From positions 21,762,322-21,826,321 of the forward strand of contig CM022671.1 of assembly GCA_012295275.1 (NCBI GenBank): a stretch of DNA of 64,000 bases. The letters are read 5' to 3'. Origin of the DNA: Chrysomallon squamiferum (taxonomy: Eukaryota > Mollusca > Gastropoda > Neomphalida > Peltospiridae). Under the pieces are notes generated by a model. That model was not told where the DNA came from. It saw only the letters and a program-made list of their open reading frames with translations, and did no database searches. The position numbers and the translations under genes were made by a program. Below, one piece after another: positions 27,095-39,685 of the stretch (the stretch's first letter is position 1; each line of letters begins with the position of its first letter).

Positions 27095-28944
27095 AAGTTG
27101 AATGAAGTTATAATTCTTTAGTTGAATTATTAAAGTCATTATTATCTATGAGTGAAAATGAAACTGATAGTAATGTACATTTTCCAAAATTATTAGTTAT
27201 TATTAGTAACAGTGCATACAAAATGTTAAATGTGTAGAAACAAAAGATACTTTACTGTTCATTTCCATAATTTACTTTAATTACTTTATGCTTTTTTTTT
27301 TTTTTTTTTAAATTTGTCATGCAGACAGTATTATAGTTATCATTATTATTATTAAAACTTGTCTTTCATGTTTGTCAGACAATCAATGACCTTTCTTTTT
27401 TTTAAAGAAAAACATTTTCTTCAAAAATAAAATTCCGGTCATGTTAAATTTCTAGTAAAAATATTTAATGATCAGAGAACGATTTCGGTATGTCCAAAAT
27501 GTGCAAATTGAAATGATTGGCCATGATGTGTGTGAGTGTTGCAGCATGATGAAATCAAGAATGACTACAAGTGACAAAAACCTTATTTTACACAGCACTC
27601 AAATACATTTAAATCTGACTTTTTTCTGAAGTTGAAAAATGTACAAATCACAATCTTTTCCTATATAATTTAATAAATGAGCCCTTTTTAAAAAATTATT
27701 TGGAATGGGATAATTAACAAAATATATGGACAGAGTTGGATAAGGCCAATGGTTCCTAAAAATAAAATAAAAATAATAATATAGATTTAATATTATTATT
27801 AAATAACCTTTTATTTGTGTTGTTCTGTGCTTCTACCAGTTCAAGCTGCAGCAGAGACTTGATCTGCTGGGCAGACCCATTAGCAATCCTATTCCTAAGT
27901 AATGTGGCCAGGCTTGGTTATTGGTCACCCCTACTAACTATGGAAAGGTGATTGCTTATTTTTTCTTCATTTCATGTCAAAGAAGCCATATCTGATCATT
28001 TATTATTTATTTTTTTCATTTTTAGGTAACTAGGTAAATTTATTTTTGTATAATGTTCTAAATATTACTTCCACCACTTCAGTTCTTGTTGTTTATTCCA
28101 GTGCTTTTTAAAATAGTGAATGATTTGCCAGAATTGAATGAGACTGCAGAGAAATGTGTAAATCAACCAAAAATAAGGAATTATTTTTAATGAGTGAATG
28201 TTATTGAAATAATTTAAGGAGCTTTGGTTTATTTGCATAAATGTTTATCAATAATAATATTTAAAAAAAAAAAAAAAACACCTATCATTGTTAGTTTCTG
28301 CAAAAACATGTATGCTTATGAAGACATCAACAATAAAAAATTTAACAGTATTTTTTTTTAATCTTTTTTTTGTTATTTTACTTTATGAAAGATTTGTTAC
28401 ATTGCATGTAAAGTTTCCTTGTTATCATTTGAAAAGAATATCTATTTACATGATTACAGTGCCTTTTCTGTCTAATTATCTAGTAAATCTTGTCCTTGTA
28501 TGTTAAAAGTGTTGAATGAATGCTTAACTAAAACTTTTTTCCTTCTTATTTAGAAGTATAAAGTCAGCTGAAAACATTAAACAGAAAATACAATATTCAT
28601 GGGATCAATATAAAATCAAAATGGCTTAAGACTGAAAAAAGAACATAATAACTTGATATATTTTAATTTTGTATTTAATCACTTTGCTTTTAAATTACAG
28701 AGTTCATGATGGTAATATAAAACGATGTAGCTGGTTCAGTATTCAAAGATCCAACCACCTGTACAGAGAGATATTTTTATGTAATAGGATAAAAAGTGGA
28801 AAGAGAGTTTGAAAAGTACACAGTTTTTGCAGCTATTTATAAATGCTTCTTAATGAAAACTGGTACTTTCCATACCAGTGGCACTTCCACCATATTTCAT
28901 CTTTTATGGTCTCAACCAGTTTTTTTTTTTTAAAGTTTGATTTC
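24975..28944. other. Convergent 3' region, EMI gene / PES1
   Basis: A 4-kb AT-rich spacer. The EMI gene 3' UTR probably ends at one of several AATAAA signals near 25332, 25790 or 25915. The remainder holds TTTA tracts at 26828-26920, a 32-nt poly(T) near 27060-27091, a GC-richer patch at 27830-27960 and two candidate downstream exons at 28554 and 28701 (listed separately). No independent gene is evident. Confidence 0.5.
28554..28629 (+). other. Candidate alternative terminal exon of the EMI-domain gene
   Basis: A strong acceptor (branch-point-like CTTAACTAA, then a pyrimidine-rich tract and TTTAG at 28553) precedes an open stretch in the exact phase needed to join exon 5 (ending at 24477). 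It would replace the last 24 residues of the tail with RSIKSAENIKQKIQYSWDQ plus about six more before TAA at 28627-28629. Its first residues (R-S-I-K) mirror exon 6 (R-Q-I-K), hinting at exon duplication. No transcript evidence is available. Confidence 0.35.
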
Positions 28945-31900
28945 TCAAGTTTTGTGTTTCTTTTTCTTAGTCATCTCATCAAAAGCTTTTCTCTTTTCTG
29001 TCAGCTTTCTTGCCTGAAATAAAAAAATTTAAATATACAATTAAAATTAAGAGAGACTGAAAAACACACATCAACACTTCCATGAATAAAATACTGACTC
29101 AACAACACAAAAATTCTTCACACTTATAAGGTTGGAAAAGAATAATAATAATAAAAAAAAAGACTAGAAATTTTGAATAAGAATTTCATTACATTTTGGT
29201 ATGATCTTTTTTAATTGTACATTAATCCACTCTGCCCCCAACAGCAAATGATTTCCATACTGCTTATGTCACTGACAAAAGTTTAGTGCTTACTTCTTGA
29301 GATTTCTTCTTTTTTGAGTACATGATTTTCTGATAGAGTCTGCGTTTCTTCTTGGGAATCATCATTTCTGCAAGTCTTCTTTCTTCAGCTTCCTGGCTCT
29401 GTAGTTTCTCCTCCAAGTTTACCTTTTCTATTGTACCAGGATGAACGGCCATTTTTGCCTTAGGATGCTGCAAAATAAAATAAAATTTTAAAAATATAAT
29501 GATCATCTGATACTAAATAATAAATCCATTTAAATTTTTTTTTTTTTTATTTTTTTTTTACATAATTATAAAACTTGTTCAACAAAAGTTTTGGAAATAG
29601 TTGGTCCAGATGTTTTGTAAATGTTTATATTTAATTTAAATATATTTTAACCTCTCCATATCTACACACTGTTTTTTTCACCAAGGAGGAACATTTGTTA
29701 GTGTGTTCAGAAAAAGAGGACTAAATGAAAACCATCCTAGACACTCCTCTCTCTATCAATTAATTAATAATATAAAAATAACAAACCTCAGCAGATTCAT
29801 CAGACTGTTTTCTCTTCATCTTTTTCTTTGTTTCTGCAATATTTAAATTTTTACTTTTAAGAACTCAAAACAATATATGCAGAATGATGCAACTTGTATT
29901 TGGGATTTATAATAAACAAATTCATTATCACTGAGCAAAACGTAATTTGAATTCTGAACAATTTTTAAAAATTATTAATGTAAACTTTATCAAATAAATA
30001 AATAATGATTTGATAACTGAGATACATATTATTTGCCTTTTAACATAAATTATATGCACTAATTATATATGCTGTTCACTGTACAATATACAGTTTTTCC
30101 TTACACATGCAGTTCTTACAGTAAATGTGTGTGTTTTTTTTTTATCTTATATCAACATTAAATTACCTCTATCTCCCCATAGTATTTATTGTATATTACC
30201 ATCACAACATTACCAGTTAAACACATTAATCATATGTATATCTCTAAATATATCATATATATTATTTCTTGCGCTACATACTATGCATTCACAAAACCTC
30301 CTGGTGAAAAAAGGTTATATATTCAGCTGTTATAAATAAATATATATATAAAAAAATACAAAATTAACTATCAACTATAAATTTTTAATGTGATATTTTA
30401 CCTAAAGTACTCAAACTATGTGCATATAAGATACTTCAAATGATGAGTAATTGTTTAATACCAGCCACTTTTCAAACATATCTTACTTGTATCTTCATCA
30501 TCTTCTTCTTCTTCTTCCTCATCTTCTTCTTCTTCTTGCTCTTCTTCTTCTTCATTTTGCTCTTCTTCTTCAGTCTCATCACCACTTTCTTCATCATCAT
30601 TCTCATCTTCACTAGTTTCATCATCATCATCTTCACCCAGACCTGCTTGTATTTAGAATATTACTTTTTAAAATTAAATCTTCTTCTGAAGTATTAAACA
30701 GTAAGTTAAATACTTCAATGGTTGGTATTAGATTTATGCAGCAAGGAAATAAAATCATTATCAAAAATTCATATAAAAACAAATGTGTACGATTTTCACA
30801 ATACAAATTAAATATTCTGAATTGTACACATAAAACACACACACACACCTCAGTGTTTTTACATCAAATGTCATAGTATAACCCCATGTTGTTCTATGTT
30901 AGTTGTCTTCTGTTAAAAATGAAATAATACAAATTTTAAAAATTGGTATTAAAAATATGTAGTTACCAGAATCTATTCCTTTCTGTTTTCTGAGGATCTC
31001 CTGTTTCTCTGGAGGAACGTAATCACCTTCCTGTTCTTCTACAAAAGGTGACAGATGGGGTGGTAAAACAGCTCCAGGGAAATAATCTTCCACTGGCAGC
31101 AACAACCGAGCATTCACTGAATCAAACACCCACTGAGGCTGTACATAATACCTGAAACAGATTTAGTAAACAGTGTATAAAATACACAGAAACAGATTTA
31201 ATAAACAGAATACAAAATATCTAAAACAAATTTAATAAACAGTGTATAAAATAACTAAAACAGATTTAATAAACAGTGTACAAAATACACAGAAACAGAT
31301 TTAATAAACAGAATACAAAATATCTGAAACAAATTTAATAAACAGAATACAAAATATCTGAAACAAATTTAATAAACAGTGTACAAAATACCTGAGACAA
31401 ATCTAATAAGTAATTTAAAAGTTTCCAGTTTATAAAAGTAATATGAATTCCGGAACATTTCAAGTTGTAAGAGGTTTGATTTACAAGTTTAAAAGATTAT
31501 TTTGGTTGGAAATTACAATAATACTAAAGAATGTTTTTTTTTTTTTTAAATGTTTACTATATTGTTATTTTAATATTTAATAATATATTAAATACAGGAA
31601 AGAGTTAAGAATAATATCTACAAATATTTATTTATAAATTATAAACTGAATACTTCCACAACTCATCAATCAAAAATAGAGCTGTCTGTTAAGATATGGG
31701 TTTTAAAAAATCTCCTTGCTGATAGACATTAAATACAAGCTATACATAGTTTGTTTATGTGTCTTTTACCTGTAAGTCATAATTAGTATATTTATTAATT
31801 TTTAGACTTTTGTAGGATTGACACTTTGGTATCACACTAAAACATACCTAGACAAATATTGCTTTTCCAAAGTTGGTCGGTCCACTATCTGATGTGTAAT

Positions 31901-34900
31901 ACTTTCATCAGTCTCTGGAAATGTGTATCCAAGGGAAACAGTTTTATCCCAAGAAACCTCTCCTCCAAATGATCTGCACCAAAAAATTTAAATTAATTAA
32001 TAAATAATAATATTAAAGAAATAAAAAAATTTTTAATATGAATTACTTATATTTTTAATCAGAAGTCAGAATCTTTGATAAACATACCCCAGAAGGTAAT
32101 GAGTAACAAATAAAGCATGAAATACCTCTAAATTATTCAGCTTACTTGCTGTAATATGCAATTTCAAAATTATTTTGTTTCTCATAACATATTACTTAAA
32201 TATAGTAGACTAAAAATATTCAACATTTATTTACTTTTTTATAAAAATAGTAAATTTAATTCCCTCCCCCACCCCCAATTAAGTTAGAAATAAAATAAAT
32301 ATTTATTAAAAGAAAATACCTGATGACAAATGTCAGTATGTCTCGGGGAACTTCACGATTGAGAAAAAACTTCAAACCCGTGAACAAATTCTGAAACTTT
32401 TTCAGATTTTCTGCTTCAAGCTTTGCTTTCTCTAAAATATCTGGATCACCTGACTGTAAAAAAATATATGAAGATAAGGATTATATCAAATAAAACTAAA
32501 AAAAACCTGAACTGTATTGTCACATATTAAGACATTTACATTTACTATGTAACTGTGCAGAATGGAAGAAAAATAAACAATATTTACATCTGAAGATGGG
32601 AAAATGTCCATCTGAGGTTCATCTTCTACTACAGCATCACCAAATGTTTTCAGACTCTGTGACAATGCTGCCAATCGCTGGAATCAAATAAAAATAAAAA
32701 TGGAAAATTTAGATGTTTAAATATTTCCTCCAAATAAAATTTCTTCTAAATTAATGTGGTAAGATTTTTGTTCACAAACACATACATCTATATCTTTATA
32801 AATATCTACATCTACATGCATCTCCGCATCTCCATATATCTCTCTCTCTCATAGTGTAATATATTAATAAAAAAGAAACAATATAATTAAAAAGATTCAC
32901 CTCTTCCAGTGTTTCCTGTTTCAGACACATATCTTTTGCATCTTTTGCATCCGGAAGCTCGTGTTCCTCTAGAGCCAGCTAATAAATACCAACACATTTT
33001 TTTTTGTTCAATCAAAAATAAATATTAGAAAATACAAAGTTAACTAAAAGTTGCAGAATATCAGTAAAACATCTTTTTAAATTTTACATTCTTAAATTTT
33101 GCATAAAAAATATATTACACAGAATATTAATTAATAATGAAAAAAAAGCTAATAATTGAATAAACTGTATTAACTGGTTCTTTTTTTAATTATTTATAAA
33201 AAAAAAAAAAGAAGAAAGCAAGAAAGAAAATTTTTTTTAAATATTTGACATTTGACTAATGAAAAATGCTACCTGCTGACCAAACTACAAATACTTAAAA
33301 TAAATGTCTAATTCAAATAGTAAAAATAATCAGTAACAAAATAAGAAAAATGCTTTTAATGAGGAAAAAAAAAGAAAAAATTACCTTTGGGGGATACTGA
33401 AGATTTATTGAAGAATACAGACGGAAATTTATGAAGCCCAAGAAAGTTGTGTAGAACTCAACAAATGTCTGCATGATCTTGTAATCTACATCAGTGGGGT
33501 GCTGAAACAAAACAGAAATAAACTCATTTGCAGATTGAAATAATCATTTGTCATTCCTATTTTATTTTTAAATCTTGAAAAATTACATCAACAACAATAA
33601 AGGCATCCCATGTTTCAAAATTACATTATCTTTATTTATTATTTAGCAATGGAATTTTTTTTAAAGTTTTACTAAAGAAAATAATAAAATTAATATACAG
33701 GGTGGTCCAAAAGTAGGTGGACAGTAAATGATAACATTTACTTTGAGATTACATAAACAATTATTAGATTGAATATTAAATTTTATTGTGTACAATAATA
33801 GAAAAGCCCTTAAATTTTATCAACAAACCATGGTAATAATATAACCCGTACCCACATATTGTCCAACTACTTTTGGACCACCCTGTATATATTTATTCAC
33901 AAACACACATACATTACTAATATAAAAAATAAAAAAACTAATATAACATATATATATTTTATGAAGACTAAAATTATAAAGAAAATAACTCAAATTTCAA
34001 TTAATTCAACATAATTCAAATATTTATTTGCATAATAGTATACTGAATATTAAACTGAGATGTTGTAACAAATTATATTTCATACCTGATAACCAAGTTT
34101 GTGTGGACACACCCATGTGACTGTTTGACCCACAATATCAGCCTGGTAGTAAATACCTTTTATTGAAATGAAAACCTGGCAAAAGAAATCACAGATAATA
34201 AGCACAAAATATTACTTGATATAGCTTTAAAACATTGTTTAGAAAAGGAATCTACAACAATCAACATAACTGTCTAACAGATGCACATTTTTGTTTTTAA
34301 AGTTTGCTATCAGTTTATTTAAAAATCAAAAGACAAAAATTATATTTATAGTTGTAGAAGATATAAAAAAACAGATTAAAAATAAAAAGAATTAAAAAGA
34401 ATTACTACTTCAAAAATATTTGTATGATAAATCAAATAACACTAAACAAAGTATTCAAATTGCTATTTTACAAAATTTTAGTAAATATGACATTAATAAT
34501 ATATTGATTTTTGCAAATATAATGTAATAATATGTTTTTTTAAATTTTATGTACCTTTCTTAAAGACTTTGAAGCAATAACATAATGCATGAACTCAACT
34601 GAAAATGAAGATAAATGTTTTGGTTTAAAAACAATACAGAAAAGATATAAACCTAAAAATAAATTTTATTTATTTAGTTACAGACTTAAATAAAAACAAA
34701 TTAAAGTTGACTTGTATAAGACAAAAGATTAAGCAAGACAAAAATACAAAAGACAGAGTTTACGTTTAAAATGTATTTAACATAATCCGTCTTTAATAAT
34801 GAACATGATCTATTACTTTATTATGATTATTTTATTAGCAAATTAGAAAGAATTAAAGTAATATTTTAATGGTAATTATACAATAGTAAAGCCTGCAACC

Positions 34901-35381
34901 AAGTGGAAATAGCCTAAAATATTTCTCAGATGTTTTCTGTTGAGGACTGTCTTAAAATTTGTTTCATTACTTTTTACAATTTCAAACTGGAAATATACAA
35001 GCTGCAATCATTTTTCTAATGTATTAATTTTTCATAATTAGTGGTGTTTGTAATAAGCAAAAAAGATAGACAAATATGAAGTAAACTTTATTATAAATGT
35101 GACATAAAAATTCTAAATACCAATCAGTCTTTTGCAGAGATGAATGAATTCCACATATGTCACTGCTGTCTTGGGAAATGTAGAAAAGAGAGCACACATT
35201 GATAAACAGTCATCTGCATCACGCAGTGCATCAGTGAATGATGGATATCTGCAGAAATAATTTTAAAAAATACAGTGTCATATCACTTGAAAATAAATAT
35301 TAATTTTTTTTTTTTTTTTTTTACTTGAAAACTAGATATAGGTTAAAAAACTGTTAACTAAGTTAAAAAAAAAAAAAAATT

Positions 35382-35418
<37 letters not shown>

Positions 35419-37866
35419 TCCTACAATACCTATAGCAAAAACATATTATTTGTCTAAAATATATATCAAATCCATCTTCATTCAAGTACATTTTATTGGT
35501 ATTTAATAATGTTATTATACTCATTTCTATTATATATTATAAGTGAGGGTAATTATAGAAAGTATATTTACCTTTCCTTAACAATGTGATCAAGTTTATA
35601 TTTGGGTTTGTTTGATCGAATTCTGGAAACTGCATTGCTGTTTTTCTTAGCAATTGCTTTTTTAAGTCTCCTAACAAAGTGCTGTCAAATAAATATTAAA
35701 GTGATTATATTTTATAAACTTAAAATCAATGATTTAAAAGAAAAACAAATTAAATCAATATGGAAGTAATATATTATCTATATTCACATATTTGAACTAC
35801 ACTTTTGATTTAGAAAGTCAGAGAATACAGGAAAATAAAATATTACATATTTATGGTGCGAGCAGTGTACAAATAACACATAAATTATAGAATGTAGTAA
35901 AATAAAATATTACATGTGTTTTGGTGTGCATACAGTGTATATAATAAAAAAAATTCCATTTACATGTACCTATATATAGTTAGAATCATTATATATAATA
36001 TAAGGCAGCAAAAAAAAATACTACATATTTTTTGGTTTTATGTACTGTGTAAATAACAGAACATTTTCCAACAATATACATTGTGAACTCTCAGTCAAAT
36101 AGTACCAAGATACTACTTAAAAATAAATACACAAAGTATTTAAAAAAGAAACAGACATCTTTACATCATGGAAAAATAAATAAATAAATAAATATATATA
36201 TATATATATATAATATTAATTTAATAAAGGTCAATAAATATATAATAATATATCCTAGATATTTTAATACACACTTTCTAAAAATAGATGATAAAAATCA
36301 GATCACTTAGTAATGTTCAGATTAAGAATTACGTTTTTTTTGGACGAACAAAAGAAATAATTGAAATAAGAATCAAGAGTTGCTGATTCAAACCTTGAAT
36401 TCACGAAACTTGTTGATGATTGGTTCATTAGCTAGAAACTGAATGTCTTTGTAAAAATAAAAGTCTTTGGAGCAGTACTGCCTTTGTTAGCTTTCTTTTT
36501 GTGTTTGGGTTCATGTGGATAGATTCCTTTCAAAATACACAAACGTCTGAAATAAAACATGACAAAGAAAGTTAATTTAATGTATTAGGTCATTTTCATA
36601 AAGTCATATAGAGAATTACAGTAAATTGTTTTGGAAATTGTTATAAATCTATAAAATATATATTATGTACAGTTAAAATATAACAATATCAATAATTTAT
36701 TAAGAGCAATAATTTCCAAGAAAAAATTCTTTTAACACTAAATTTTTACTTTTTTTAAAAAGATTTAAAAATTCAAGTTATTTTATAACTGTTCTATTAA
36801 AACGTCTAATACAATTCCTTATTTGTAGTGATTTTATGAATATATTTTTATTCTAAAATGTTAAATCAAATTTTAAGTCCATAAAATTCTAAAATGTTAA
36901 ATGAATTATCATATTTTTATGAATTATCATAACTATTATTATATACTAAATTGGCATTTACCTAAAATCCTGTAGAGAAAGTTGTAACTTCTTGATGGCC
37001 TGGTTTCTGGATATATAAGCTGTAGCTGTTCCACTCTCAAACTAAACATAAAAATATTTATTCAAATAGGAAATGTAAATTTATTTCACTATTCTAGTAT
37101 TCATAAAAAAAAAGAAAAAAAAGTCATGAACAATGCTAGGATTATATAAGTTCATGACATATGCATAATAATTTTGTATACAAAGTTCAGATAATATTAT
37201 TTCAACAGAAAAATTAGATGTAAAGTCATTTAAAGATGTCGCCAACCTTTTAGCTCGGGGTCGCGAGATCGTTCTTGAGCGAGGGTATGTTTTAGCTTTT
37301 TTCAATTTAACTTGGAAAGAGGAATAAATAAAAACGTGTAGGTAGGTTTAGGACCCGTCATAGTGAAAATACATTCCTTTTGAACTCAACTGACTTTGGT
37401 TGATGAAAATATGGAAACCCTAGATATTATCGAATCAAAAATTTAAGGGGGTCATCGGTCATAGTGAGTTGCTCACAAGGGGTCGTGGTATGGAAAAGGT
37501 TGAAAACCAGTAATGACTAATATAAACATATCTGAGAGTGAGATCATCAGATGCATATAATTACACATTTTAAAATCTTAGTAAATACATTGAACTAAAA
37601 ATCGGATATTTTAAAACAAGGTCCATTAATTCACTATAAAACAAGATATAACTCGACTAATGTCTTGGTCAAAAAATGAGTAATTAATAACGCAAAAATA
37701 TTATTACAGTTTGAAGTTGAATTTCTAAGATCGGAAATATGTAAACAATGAAAACAGATGAATTAACTTTTAAAATGTTAAATATTATATTCAGATTTGA
37801 TTTCTTATAAATGAAAAATTATTATTATTTTGCTAATGTTATAACCTTTTTCTTTCTTCTTCCCAT
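28945..37866 (-). CDS. PES1: Pescadillo homologue (PeBoW complex, 60S biogenesis), with apparent frameshift
   Basis: Nucleolar PES1 with BOP1 and WDR12 drives processing of 5.8S/28S rRNA precursors. Exons (descending): 37846-37866, 36962-37041, 36394-36546, 35572-35681, 35121-35248, 34555-34598, 34086-34175, 33385-33501, 32901-32978, 32588-32677, 32320-32453, 31848-31973, 30967-31151, 30487-30642, 29787-29833, 29294-29467, 28945-29013. All junction phases fit, except that exon 3 is one base short. Counting that base gives 1803 nt, a 600-aa protein (human 588). The pescadillo N-domain spans about 7-280 ([19 protein letters not shown]); the BRCT domain spans about 326-418 ([10 protein letters not shown] ... 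[20 protein letters not shown]). Exon 14 is almost purely Asp/Glu (about 453-504). The tail is Lys/Arg-rich with [12 protein letters not shown]. As written, the reading frame stops after about 71 codons; see findings. Confidence 0.93.
31148..31415. repeat. 34-35 bp minisatellite, about 8 copies, built on the PES1 exon 13 acceptor
   Basis: Units start near 31151, 31185, 31220, 31254, 31288, 31323, 31357 and 31391, each of the type CCTGAAACAGATTTAATAAACAG plus a variable AAAAT-like joint. The first unit contains the real splice acceptor of PES1 exon 13 (minus strand). Several later units keep a CAG acceptor-like site behind a T-rich stretch. Confidence 0.85.
33698..33885. mobile_element. Tc1/mariner-type MITE (188 bp) in PES1 intron 7
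   Basis: Terminal inverted repeats at 33698-33723 and 33860-33885 match over 26 bp with one difference, beginning CAGGGTGGTCCAAAAGTAG. The element is bordered on both sides by TA, the mariner target duplication. It has no coding capacity, so it is a non-autonomous copy. The end sequence is of the mariner type. Confidence 0.88.
37225..37517. mobile_element. Probable degenerate non-autonomous hAT-like element in PES1 intron 1
   Basis: About 290 bp, CpG-richer than its surroundings, with imperfect inverted ends: both start GTCATT and share CAACCTTTT, followed by GGGGTCGCGA on the left and its counterpart GGGGTCGTGG near the right end. This layout resembles hAT-derived repeats. No clear 8-bp target duplication remains. 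Confidence 0.45.
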
Positions 37867-38077
37867 TTTTATTCTTCACAGAAAGACCACAAGTAAATAA
37901 AAACAACTTAACACGTGCGTCTTTATACAAGGGACACAACTCTTGTATTAGTTTTCTGTGTGTATTTTCCAGAGGTATGGAAGAGACCAGTAGATTTTGT
38001 TTTTTGTTAATTGTTTATGGGCAGTACTGTAATATATTGAACAGAAATGCCTATATGTAATAAACAACACATTCAGC

Positions 38078-38146
<69 letters not shown>

Positions 38147-38449
38147 TGATTTCTAAAACTTGGTATGGGTTTTCAGATTTTGGAGGAAATTAAAGCCTAC
38201 AACCCAAAATACGAATCTGACAAAAAAAAGGATTAAATTAATTTTGATTTTTGTCCCGAATACATATTAAGATTCCTTGAACAGATCAAATTATTATTTA
38301 TATCTAACGTATGATTTTTCATCTATGTAATTAAATTTGTTAATTATCTTTGTGTTTATAAAATAATTATTTAAAACGTTCAATCCAGAAGTCTCAATTA
38401 TTACAGAAACCGGAAACGAAGATTGTACAGAATAAATAGAGTGAAAAAC
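37867..38449. promoter_or_regulatory. Putative bidirectional promoter, PES1 / SUPT4H1
   Basis: The 583-bp gap between divergent start codons of two housekeeping genes. An ETS core CCGGAA lies at 38410-38415, 35 bp upstream of the SUPT4H1 ATG. The middle is occupied by a (TTA)n microsatellite of about 66 bp. No TATA box is assigned. Confidence 0.6.
38079..38144. repeat. (TTA)22 microsatellite inside the PES1/SUPT4H1 promoter gap
   Basis: Uninterrupted trinucleotide run of about 66 bp, roughly equidistant from the two start codons. Confidence 0.95.
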
Positions 38450-39617
38450 ATGTCACTGGAAACTGTTCCAAAAGATGTTAGAAATTTACGAGCCTGTTTA
38501 TTATGTTCACTTGTAAAGGTAACGATATAATCAAACAATAAGAATTAAATTCAATTATAAACTAAATTCAATTTGCATTATTTTAAATATTTCAAAAGGA
38601 ACAATATAAAAGTTTTGTAACAAACTAGTATATATGATAAATCAAATTTAAAATTAAATGGTAAAAAATCATCTAAATGGTTAAAATCATTATTTAGTTA
38701 AGAAAACACTGAAATGGTTCTAAAATACAAAACAAAAGAAATTTGTTATGTGTAATGGATGTCTATATTAAATATATTTTTACTTTAAGCTAAGACATAA
38801 AAATAATATAACGTACACAGAAACTACACATATACACATTACACATATAAATCTGTAAAATAATTACATTCATTGTAAGGTATGTCAGTACTGGTTCACA
38901 TTTTTATGTATCAGTTTACTGAAATAATAATAATAATAATATAACAATAAAATAGCTTTGAATACTATTTTATTTTGTTGAAGTTTTCTGGCTGTTAGCA
39001 TATAATCATTGGCAAACATGTGCACCAGTCAGACAGTTATACCTGCATTATTTATTTTATTTCCAAAACTGAGCAGTCTAATACTCTGTTTGATAAAGGA
39101 GGTGTTTGGAACATCTTATTCAAAGTGATCATCTTTCATCTCAGGTGTAAAGTGATTTGCAAACTGCAAATCTGCCAATTATGGATTTTATCATAATTAT
39201 GTAACTTTGTTGCCAAGGATTATAATGTTTCAACAAAAAGATGTCAAAATATCAGCTCACATTTGTATTTTTGAAAAATAAAACACAAATATTTTAAGAA
39301 ACTGATGTAAATTTAATAATTGTCAGAATTGTTATGTTTAGTTACATATTGTACTTAGTTCTGCATTTGTTTTGATTTGATTAGTTATTGCACATACTTA
39401 AATATCTTTCTTATTCTTGTTACACTGCTACTACTACTACTACTATTTATTTATTTACTTTGTTTCAAAACAGACATTAGATCAGTTTGCATTTGATGGA
39501 TGTGATAATTGTGAGGAGTACCTGCATATGAAAAACAACCGAGATGCAGTGTATGAGTGTACAAGTTCAAATTTTGATGGGTTTGTTATTTATTTTCCTT
39601 TATTATTATCATCATCA

Positions 39618-39685
<68 letters not shown>

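Noticed and set aside
30440-30697. 85-codon Phe/Leu-rich plus-strand frame
   Set aside because: Antisense of the Asp/Glu-coding PES1 exon 14.
36394-36546. A hidden intron as explanation for the PES1 exon 3 frame break
   Set aside because: Conserved residues run to within a few codons on both sides of the break, leaving no room for even a minimal intron; a single-base change is the only simple explanation.
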